Source of the DNA: an uncultured Bacteroidales bacterium
GTDB lineage: Bacteria > Bacteroidota > Bacteroidia > Bacteroidales > P3
DNA length: 64,000 bases
Direction: 5' to 3'
Assembly (NCBI GenBank): GCA_946406015.1
Contig: CAMJJD010000006.1
Coordinates: 1-64,000 of the forward strand
Below the pieces are notes generated by a model. The model was not told the DNA's origin and did not search any database. It saw nothing but the letters and a program-made list of their open reading frames with translations. The position numbers and the translations under genes are program-made. Below, piece by piece: positions 18,290-25,729 of this stretch. The number at the start of each line of letters is the position of its first letter. Position 1 is the first letter of the stretch.

Positions 18290-19732
18290 ATGCTGTTAAA
18301 AAGAGAATATGAGGATGCGGCCAAAACGTTGAAAAGCTTGGTTTTGAAAGGTGCTCACCATCATTACGGTAAGGTGCTCACAGATGAGCAAAGCAATCGG
18401 ATTGATATGGAGCTAGATGCCATTATCCAGGCGGGAAGAGAAAGGTACTTTCTGATTGTAGGAGATGTTGTGTGCAAATTGCGTGAATCTGGAGTTACCA
18501 TTGCTCCCGGAGAAGGCCCTTCATCGGGCAGCGTGGTATGCTATTGTTTGAATATTACAGGGATCGACCCCTTGCGCTATGGGTTGTCTTTCGAGAGATT
18601 CTTCTATTTCACAAACAACACGGCCATTTGGTTGTTAGTTGACTCCATTTTCAAGAGCGATATTATTGATATGCTGATGGACGACTACGGCAAGCAACAC
18701 GTGGCACGCATCGCCAATCCAGATCCAACCAACAAATTGGGTGTGTATCCGACCAGCGTAGTGCTCAGCGACAACGATATAGAAAGGCTTATGCCTACCC
18801 GGATTGTCAAGGATTCAGACTCTGGTAAAAATATTCTTGCCGTTGAGTGCCCAAGAATGGAGTGTGAATCCAAAGGATTATATCGCATTGAATATCTTGG
18901 ACATTACATCTTGGAAATAATAAGATTTACACTTGACAGAATTCGGAAAATGCACGGAATAACCATCGATATGACGCAAATACCGATGGACGATGCTGCA
19001 ACATATAAGCTCTTTCAAGAGGGTAAGGATTATGGCGTTTTCAGGTCTAATTGGCCACTATTGAAAGTATTTCTGCCAAAAACAAAACCCCAGAGTTTTG
19101 ACGAGTTGGTGATTATAAATGCTATCAACCAGAAATGTGAACAAGGCGAGGAAACAATGAAAGAGTATCTCCGTCTAAAAGAGGGAGAACAAGAAATCAA
19201 GCACTACAATTCGCAGGTTGACGAGGTGCTGAAAGAAACCTATGGCCTTTTGATTTATGACGAACAGATGATACAATTGGCCCATATTCTGGCAGACATT
19301 CCTCCCTGTGAGACGGCTCGAATGTATCACGCGATGCAGTCAAGGAACAAGGAAGAAGAAAAATACTTAATCAGTTACGAGCAGAAATTTGTCAATGGAG
19401 GAATTCGGAATGGCCACTCTAAGGAAATGCTCCAGAATTTATGGGAGAAGTGTCAGCATACCGTCAGCAAGGCGTCAGCTGTGAATGTTACCTGGATGGT
19501 GTATATTTCCGCTTGGCTCAAAGCGCACTATATGGCTGAGTATATGACCGAGACTCTACGATTCTTTAAATCAAAAAACTTCGATGAAAGGGTGGAGGCT
19601 CTTGTGGACGACTGCCGTAAAAACGGGCTGCACGTCAAAGAAGAGGTTCGTGATTATAGTATTGGTGTCACTCGTAAAGGGAAGAAAAACAAATCATTCA
19701 AACTTAAATTCATAACAATTACTAACAATTAA
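18290..19732 (+). CDS. Short DnaE (DNA polymerase III alpha)-like protein; lacks PHP and C-terminal domains; catalytic motif degenerate
   Basis: RYFLIVGDVVCKLRESGVTIAPGEGPSSGSVVCYCLNITGIDPLRYGLSFERFF; LKETYGLLIYDEQMIQLAHILADI; WMVYISAWLKAHYMAEYMTETL. Confidence 0.85.
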   Translation: MLLKREYEDAAKTLKSLVLKGAHHHYGKVLTDEQSNRIDMELDAIIQAGRERYFLIVGDVVCKLRESGVTIAPGEGPSSGSVVCYCLNITGIDPLRYGLSFERFFYFTNNTAIWLLVDSIFKSDIIDMLMDDYGKQHVARIANPDPTNKLGVYPTSVVLSDNDIERLMPTRIVKDSDSGKNILAVECPRMECESKGLYRIEYLGHYILEIIRFTLDRIRKMHGITIDMTQIPMDDAATYKLFQEGKDYGVFRSNWPLLKVFLPKTKPQSFDELVIINAINQKCEQGEETMKEYLRLKEGEQEIKHYNSQVDEVLKETYGLLIYDEQMIQLAHILADIPPCETARMYHAMQSRNKEEEKYLISYEQKFVNGGIRNGHSKEMLQNLWEKCQHTVSKASAVNVTWMVYISAWLKAHYMAEYMTETLRFFKSKNFDERVEALVDDCRKNGLHVKEEVRDYSIGVTRKGKKNKSFKLKFITITNN

Positions 19733-19743
19733 AAAAACAAATT

Positions 19744-20088
19744 ATGGCAACAATCAAACGTTACAATGGTAGCAGAATTATGGAGATTTCCGATGGTATC
19801 TACAAAGATGCCTATGGAATGAAAGTCTATGAGTTGACTGAAAACAAGATTAGACATTACAATGTCGGCAACTACCTGTACGAAATAAGCGATGACGCGG
19901 TGAGGCAGTATTGCGGACAGCAGTTGATTACATTCGACGGCACATTTATAAGACGTTATTGCGGAGGGATTATTTACGAACTCAAAGGTAACGTCATCAA
20001 GGATTTCAATGGCGCAAACGTTTACGAAATCGATGGCCGCCTTTCTAGGGCAGAACTAATGGGACTGTTCGCAATATTGTTTGCATAA
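19744..20088 (+). CDS. Small protein made of ~six ~16-aa beta-type repeats
   Basis: Repeated I+xYxGxxxYEIxxxx pattern: IRHYNVGNYLYEISDDA / VRQYCGQQLITFDGTF / IRRYCGGIIYELKGNV / IKDFNGANVYEIDG. Confidence 0.75.
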   Translation: MATIKRYNGSRIMEISDGIYKDAYGMKVYELTENKIRHYNVGNYLYEISDDAVRQYCGQQLITFDGTFIRRYCGGIIYELKGNVIKDFNGANVYEIDGRLSRAELMGLFAILFA

Positions 20089-20103
20089 AAAAAACGGCTG
20101 GAA

Positions 20104-20493
20104 ATGAAACGTTGGTCATTATATACCCCTGAGGACTTGGGTCTGTATGCTCATCCTGATATATCAGTCCAGAAAGACGGGTCGTTGATAATCGAGCTGC
20201 AAGCGATTACGCCCGAATACATCGATGGTCTTATCGAGAACATAGAGGCTGCAGGTAAACTCAATATCGACGATTTGTTCAGATTGATTGACAGCTATGG
20301 AGACGACTACGAGAAAGGGAGGGCTGCTGCGGCGAAAGCCTTTGGAATTGAAGAATCCGTAATCGACTTTGTCTATAATATGGCGACCTGCGAGGTGCTG
20401 AAGTTTATGGGAGATGAAAAGAACTGCCAAAAAATAGTCGCAAAGTGGAAAGCCATACGGGAACTAGTCAGTGAGAAAAAAATGGTTGATTGA
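20104..20493 (+). CDS. Hypothetical protein
   Basis: Intact 129-aa ORF in the same direction as upstream genes. Confidence 0.6.
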   Translation: MKRWSLYTPEDLGLYAHPDISVQKDGSLIIELQAITPEYIDGLIENIEAAGKLNIDDLFRLIDSYGDDYEKGRAAAAKAFGIEESVIDFVYNMATCEVLKFMGDEKNCQKIVAKWKAIRELVSEKKMVD

Positions 20494-20514
20494 AAAAGTA
20501 TTCGTAACTTTGCA
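20491..20514 (+). promoter_or_regulatory. Promoter copy P1 (TGAAAAAGTATTCGTAACTTTGCA)
   Basis: TAnnTTTG motif; 21/24 identical to P2 at 21631. Confidence 0.7.
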
Positions 20515-20548
20515 GCGGATTTAACCAGAAGGGCGGATGCATCACGGA
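20515..20548 (+). repeat. Direct repeat A: decayed copy of the beta-CASP gene 5' end
   Basis: GCGGATTTAACCAGAAGGGCGGATGCATCACGGA, 31/34 identical to 22728-22761. Confidence 0.85.
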
Positions 20549-20575
20549 ATAATCAACAAAACAAATCGAAATAAT

Positions 20576-21538
20576 ATGGCAAAACAATCAAACCCTAGAA
20601 GTCTTAAAGACTATTTTCAACCCGAAGTATTAGACCCCAAGAATCCTCTTTTCGAAGAACTGGCAAAAGACCCGCTGTGGTGGAAGATGATTCGAGAAGA
20701 CAAGGATTTGTATGTAAACGTCCGCAAATACAACCGGATCAATGTCTACTACCGAGGTGCCTCGGTAATGAGCTTGGAGCATGATGGGAAAAAGATAACT
20801 GCCGAAATACACAACCACTATCTGGGCGTAGAGAAATCTATAGCAACCTTGCTTGGGGCCAAATACGGGAATGTGAAGTCCCTGTCTCCAGAGGAGCTTA
20901 TCTGTAGGCTTCCTCTTATCAAAAAAAGGATTTCTGGAAACAGCAAATTCAAATCCAATTTGGCCGAAACAGATATTCCGCGAGGTGAATTTGACAACGA
21001 CAAGGACGCCTTCAGCGAAAAAGCTGTACAAGCCAACATGTATTTGACAGGCAAATACATTGACACAGAATTTGCCGTCAGATTGGATGATGGAACCGAC
21101 ATCAGGATCGACCTGATTTCGCTGACAAAAGACAATTTGATTCAATTTGAGGAGCTGAAACTTATTGGTGATTCCCGACTGAGAAGTGGAGACCTTGAAA
21201 AGTCGGAGATACTTGTTCAGATGGGCAACTATGCAACATTCATCAAAGATGTTTCTCAATTGAAAAACGGAAACAAACTAATGGTTGTGGAATACTACCA
21301 GAAGGTTTTGGAGATCTTGGACAAGATCCACGTATTGCCGCGTCGCTTTAAGGGCCGTGAAATTGCGGGATTATCCGATTATGTGCATCTCTTCATCGAC
21401 GATTCAGAATATTACAAGAAACCGAAACATCCACGACGGGTGAAACGATTGGCCGATATAAAGAAGTTGCTGGAGTCTCATGGTATAGTCTCGAATATTG
21501 ATAAAGCAGTACGTTCCTACAATCAATTCAATAAATAA
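20576..21538 (+). CDS. PD-(D/E)XK nuclease-like protein (module 1)
   Basis: DIRIDLISLTKDNLIQFEELKLIGDSRLRSGD...ILVQMGNYATFI resembles a D...ExK...Q..Y core; alternative start 20537 within repeat A. Confidence 0.6.
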   Translation: MAKQSNPRSLKDYFQPEVLDPKNPLFEELAKDPLWWKMIREDKDLYVNVRKYNRINVYYRGASVMSLEHDGKKITAEIHNHYLGVEKSIATLLGAKYGNVKSLSPEELICRLPLIKKRISGNSKFKSNLAETDIPRGEFDNDKDAFSEKAVQANMYLTGKYIDTEFAVRLDDGTDIRIDLISLTKDNLIQFEELKLIGDSRLRSGDLEKSEILVQMGNYATFIKDVSQLKNGNKLMVVEYYQKVLEILDKIHVLPRRFKGREIAGLSDYVHLFIDDSEYYKKPKHPRRVKRLADIKKLLESHGIVSNIDKAVRSYNQFNK

Positions 21539-21541
21539 TCC

Positions 21542-21600
21542 TCACCATCCATCGCGGAATTAACCAAATAGGCGGATGCATCACGGAGATCGCATCCGCC
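21542..21600 (+). repeat. Direct repeat B: truncated copy of the beta-CASP gene 5' end, ATG changed to ATA
   Basis: 55/59 identical to 22716-22774; reads LTIHRGINQIGGCITEIASAI*; contains GGCGGATGC/GCATCCGCC inverted repeat. Confidence 0.9.
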
Positions 21601-21630
21601 ATTTGAGGTCATCTGATTTTTTTTGCTGAG

Positions 21631-21654
21631 TGAAAAATAATTTGTAACTTTGCA
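21631..21654 (+). promoter_or_regulatory. Promoter copy P2 (TGAAAAATAATTTGTAACTTTGCA)
   Basis: TAnnTTTG motif; near-identical to P1. Confidence 0.7.
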
Positions 21655-21680
21655 TGCGTAAAACACAAACAACAATTCTT

Positions 21681-22712
21681 ATGAAACAACACATTAAATT
21701 ATCCAACAGAGATGTTGTTGAAGAAACACTTCGCCTGTTAAAAAACAATCCAGAATGGAAAGAACGTTATGCAAAGTACGCAAAGGCCATTAAAGACAAC
21801 GGGGAAAAATACGGAAGCAACTCCAGAAAATTTCAATTAAAAAAACCGTTATACATTTACAGCAGTATTACAAAAGCAAAAAACGACAGTTCAACGAGTA
21901 CCTTTGATATGCGTTTCGCCGGCCAAAGTATAGGCGAAATAACCGTAAACAAGAAGGGCCTGGTAACATTAAAGGTAAGCGATCAGCAAGCATCATACGC
22001 AAAAGAAAATTTTGATTATGATAGAGCCGTAGGGTTTTCCGCCGAATGGCATACTCAAATTGCTTCCGAATATAGGAGTAAATTTTCGATACAAAAATCC
22101 ACAAAAGAAACCAAAATTCATAGTCAAGAACATCGTATTGAGAACTGGATGCTTGCAGAGTTTGCAAAGAAAACCCGAAAAGAAGGCAAATTATTATGCA
22201 ATATTCAACCAGTGCGGCTGGGAGGTAAGTTTTTCCAGTTGGCCACCCCACTTTCAGCTAGCAATCATGGAGAAAAACCCAAATATTCCTCTCAAAATGG
22301 CGGAGGTATTGATATACTAGCCAGAGTAAACCATACTATAAACAGGAGGGATAACAGATTCGCCGTAATTGAATTGAAAGATGAGAATAAGCCAGAAGAG
22401 TCACAAGCAATGACAATACAACAAGCGCTAACCTATGCAACATTTTTGGCATGTCTTCTACGTAGCGACAGCGGTAATGACTGGTGGCATATTCTCGGAA
22501 GAAGCAAGGAAGTACCTGATGATTTAATTATTGATGCTGTCACCCTTATGCCTAAAGGCAATTCAGAAGAGGGTTCTCTGGAAGAAATAAAACTTGATGA
22601 ATTAAACGTCACAATACATCCCCACACTTTATATTATGAAAAGGATAAAAACGGGAATCCCATGTATTTCTATGGTACATTGAGAGAAACATTGGCAAAT
22701 AAAGGAGTATGA
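21681..22712 (+). CDS. PD-(D/E)XK nuclease-like protein (module 2)
   Basis: GGGIDILARVNHTINRRDNRFAVIELKDENKPEESQAMTIQQALTYATFL: IDIL...ELKDE...QALTYA core; ATGA overlap with next gene. Confidence 0.75.
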   Translation: MKQHIKLSNRDVVEETLRLLKNNPEWKERYAKYAKAIKDNGEKYGSNSRKFQLKKPLYIYSSITKAKNDSSTSTFDMRFAGQSIGEITVNKKGLVTLKVSDQQASYAKENFDYDRAVGFSAEWHTQIASEYRSKFSIQKSTKETKIHSQEHRIENWMLAEFAKKTRKEGKLLCNIQPVRLGGKFFQLATPLSASNHGEKPKYSSQNGGGIDILARVNHTINRRDNRFAVIELKDENKPEESQAMTIQQALTYATFLACLLRSDSGNDWWHILGRSKEVPDDLIIDAVTLMPKGNSEEGSLEEIKLDELNVTIHPHTLYYEKDKNGNPMYFYGTLRETLANKGV

Positions 22713-24022
22713 CCATCACCATCCATCGCGGAATTAACCAGATTGGCGGATGCATCACGGAGATATCATCCGCCGCTGGTACTAAAATACTGATTGACCT
22801 CGGTCACAACCTGCCGGAGGGGGACAACCGGGACAACGACCCTCTGGATAAGGCCGAGAACATCGACCCCATCCTCGAGGGGGTGGACGCCATCTTCTAC
22901 ACCCACTCCCACGGCGACCACGTGGGGTTTGAAGCATACGTTGCAGAGAAAGGCATTCCTCAGTATATCGGAGCACTCTCGAAAGCGCTGCTGATACAGC
23001 TTCGCGAGAATCTTCTCTACAACATGCAACGCCGGATAAAGTGGGTCAAGCAGGAGGAAATGGACAAGATGCGGGCCAGTATCGACGCGCTCAACGGCTT
23101 CATCGCCTTTGAGGCCAACAAGCAGGTGACGATTGGCGACATCACCGTCACACCCTATTATGTCAGTCACTCGGCAGCGGATTCCTATATGTTCCTGGTG
23201 GAGTGCGATGGGCATACGATATTGCATACCGGCGACTTCCGCGATCACGGATATCGCGGGAAAGGACTGCTGCCCACCATCCGTACCTATATCGCACGTC
23301 GCAAAGTGGATGTGCTGGTCACCGAGGGAACGATGCTGGGGCGCGACGATGGACGAATGATAAGCGAGGAGACGCTATGCCAACAAGCCGCCGAGCTGAT
23401 GCGGAAGTACAAGTACGTCTTTGTAATGTGCACCACCCAGGATGCCGACCGCATCCTCTCCATCCATAACGCCACAAAAGCACTAGGACGCCGCATGCTG
23501 GTTGACGGCTACCAATGGACGGTGCTCAAAAAGTTTGAGGACACCTTGGGGGCAGGCCCCCGGACACGCTACCGCTACCCAAAGAAATACTGCTACCACA
23601 AGCATTGGGACGAGGTGATGAACGAAGACTGCAAGAGAGGTTTCACCATGCTGGTTCGCAACAACAAGCGGATGCGGGGCCATATAGACAGAATCATGGA
23701 GGGATTGGACAAGGAACAATGCTGCCTGGTGTACTCCCAGTTCCTGGGGTATATTCTTCCGGAGCACTCTGCTTTCCAGCAAAACACCTATGACTTTATT
23801 CACTCCCGCGACAGGCATTTCGAGTATCTCCACACCTCGGGTCACGCTTCGCGCGATACGCTGGTGGCTGTCTGCAAGAGCGTCAACCCTCGGCTGGCAA
23901 TCATCCCCATCCACCGCGAGGCAAAGAGCGACTTCCGCAGCCTCGATTTGCCACAGGAATTGAAAGACAAGGTGCATACCGAAAGTATCACTCTCGAGGA
24001 TGTGAAAATCGTCGTCAAATGA
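22709..24022 (+). CDS. Metallo-beta-lactamase fold, beta-CASP nuclease-like protein (RNase J-like)
   Basis: YTHSHGDHVGF, HTGDFRDHGYRG, VLVTEGTMLGR, TSGHASRDTL, IIPIHREAK. Confidence 0.88.
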   Translation: MTITIHRGINQIGGCITEISSAAGTKILIDLGHNLPEGDNRDNDPLDKAENIDPILEGVDAIFYTHSHGDHVGFEAYVAEKGIPQYIGALSKALLIQLRENLLYNMQRRIKWVKQEEMDKMRASIDALNGFIAFEANKQVTIGDITVTPYYVSHSAADSYMFLVECDGHTILHTGDFRDHGYRGKGLLPTIRTYIARRKVDVLVTEGTMLGRDDGRMISEETLCQQAAELMRKYKYVFVMCTTQDADRILSIHNATKALGRRMLVDGYQWTVLKKFEDTLGAGPRTRYRYPKKYCYHKHWDEVMNEDCKRGFTMLVRNNKRMRGHIDRIMEGLDKEQCCLVYSQFLGYILPEHSAFQQNTYDFIHSRDRHFEYLHTSGHASRDTLVAVCKSVNPRLAIIPIHREAKSDFRSLDLPQELKDKVHTESITLEDVKIVVK

Positions 24023-24618
24023 AGATCCTCCACCTCTCCGACACCCACGGGAAGCACCGCGAGCTGACCGATATGCCGCCTGCCGATGTGCTTGTGCATA
24101 GTGGCGACTTCACGCTGGCGGGCGGCGATGAGGAAGCCCTCGACTTCATGGAGTGGCTCTGCGACCTTCCATATAAGCATAAGTTCTTCATCGCAGGCAA
24201 TCACGACGACAATATGATGGATGCCTCGCTGGAAGGACTGCCCGACGATGTGCACTACCTTTGTGACAATAGCATTACCATCGACGGCATCACCTTCTAC
24301 GGTGCTCCGATGTTCGTAGGGCTTTTCGACGGAGAGTTAAGAGAGATAGAGTATTACGAAAAGATACCCGACAAGGTGGATGTGCTGATAACCCACCGTC
24401 CACCGCTGGGAATCATGGACACCCTCGAGGACAAAATCCACTATGGCAGTTCTGTGCTGCTGGACAAAGTGTCTACAATCAAACCCAGGCTGCACCTCTT
24501 CGGCCATGTGCATGGTGCTTATGGCTCAATGGATTGGATGGGAACCACCTTCAGCAATGCAGGTCTGACCGATTGGAAGTATAACATGTGCTTCCAACCT
24601 CGCCTCCTTATGATTTAG
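24019..24618 (+). CDS. Calcineurin-like metallophosphoesterase
   Basis: HLSDTHGKH, LVHSGDFTLAG, FIAGNHDDN, LITHRPPLG, HLFGHVHGAYG; ATGA overlap with upstream gene. Confidence 0.92.
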   Translation: MKILHLSDTHGKHRELTDMPPADVLVHSGDFTLAGGDEEALDFMEWLCDLPYKHKFFIAGNHDDNMMDASLEGLPDDVHYLCDNSITIDGITFYGAPMFVGLFDGELREIEYYEKIPDKVDVLITHRPPLGIMDTLEDKIHYGSSVLLDKVSTIKPRLHLFGHVHGAYGSMDWMGTTFSNAGLTDWKYNMCFQPRLLMI

Positions 24619-24664
24619 TCTTTCCGCTCAACCTGATTGAGTCTTCATTCGGTTTTTTTCGGAT

Positions 24665-24690
24665 CTTTCGGTTAGATTTTTGACCGAAAG
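24665..24690 (+). terminator. Hairpin terminator after the phosphoesterase
   Basis: CTTTCGGTTAGATTTTTGACCGAAAG followed by GGTAGTTTTT. Confidence 0.6.
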
Positions 24691-24874
24691 GGTAGTTTTT
24701 CTCCTGGTTTTGGTTGGGACAAAGCGGCTGTAAACCAGTATTTCCGTGCCATCATCTCTTACTCAACTCCTACTCCTCTCCATATGCTCTTTTTATCAAA
24801 ATTTACTCGAGTAGGCAATAATATGGAGGGAATAACGTTATGATAAGTGGAAAACCAATAAAAAGTATCACGTT

Positions 24875-25657
24875 ATGGCGAAGCAATCAGGTAGTTATCT
24901 GGGCGGGTTCAGCGGGAAGCTGGGGACCGCCGTGGGGTATTTGTGGAACGGGAAGTGGTGCCTGCGGGCGCACAACCCGATGGTGCGCAATCCGCGCACG
25001 GAGGCGCAGACGGAGCACCGCGAGCTGTTCAAGCAGGAGGTGCAGCTGGCGGCCAAGATGCGGCAGGCGGTGGTCAAGTCGATGACCGCGCTGGCGCGCG
25101 AGGCGGGCATGACGTCGTACAACCTCTTCGTGAAGGTGAACCAGCCGGCATTCGGCGTCGACGAGGGCCGCCTGACGGTGGACTACAGCGCCTTACGCCT
25201 CAGCATGGGCGATGTGCCGCAGGTGGAGCTGAAGGAGATGTCGTGGACGGACGACGACGTGCTGTCGGTCAGCTTCCGGCCGGGCGGTGGGCGCAGCCTC
25301 GACTATGTGTACCTGTATGTCTATGTGCCCGGCCGCGAGCAGGGGTTCCTGTCGGCGCCGGTGTACCGTTACCAGAAGCATATATCGCTCATGACGTCCA
25401 GCTATTTCGCTGGCTATGAGGCGCAGGTGTACCTGATGGCGATGAGCGAGGACGGCCGCTGGAGCGAGTCGCTCTACTGCGGCGCCATCCAGCAGGGGGA
25501 AAGCCTCACCCCCAGCCCCTCTCCAATAGGAGAGGGGAGCTTGGAGGCGGAGAAGTCTGGTTTTGCTAGTGAGGCTAGTGCTTCTAGCTCGGTTAGCCTG
25601 ACTAGTGAGGCTGGGGACCAGGGCGTTGAGAAGGACAAGCGGCGACGAGGGGACTAA
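24875..25657 (+). CDS. DUF6266-like protein with low-complexity C-terminal extension
   Basis: GSYLGGFSGKLGTAVGYLWNGKWCLRAHNP...NPRTEAQTEHRELFKQEVQLA. Confidence 0.7.
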   Translation: MAKQSGSYLGGFSGKLGTAVGYLWNGKWCLRAHNPMVRNPRTEAQTEHRELFKQEVQLAAKMRQAVVKSMTALAREAGMTSYNLFVKVNQPAFGVDEGRLTVDYSALRLSMGDVPQVELKEMSWTDDDVLSVSFRPGGGRSLDYVYLYVYVPGREQGFLSAPVYRYQKHISLMTSSYFAGYEAQVYLMAMSEDGRWSESLYCGAIQQGESLTPSPSPIGEGSLEAEKSGFASEASASSSVSLTSEAGDQGVEKDKRRRGD

Positions 25658-25698
25658 AATCACCATTTTTGGGTATTGCTTGCCCTGAAGGGTAGTTG

Positions 25699-25706
25699 TA
25701 CTTTTG
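25699..25706 (+). promoter_or_regulatory. -7 element TACTTTTG
   Basis: Upstream of porin start 25730. Confidence 0.6.
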
Positions 25707-25729
25707 CAGTGTCAAAAACTAACGCTGCT

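Noticed and set aside
18290-19732. Housekeeping DnaE
   Set aside because: Too short, without PHP and C-terminal domains, and the PDFDxDF catalytic motif is not present.
20515-22774. Interpretation of repeats A/B/C as integron attC sites
   Set aside because: No integrase seen, the repeated sequence is coding and frame-conserved, and the hairpin arms do not show the R/L-box layout of attC.
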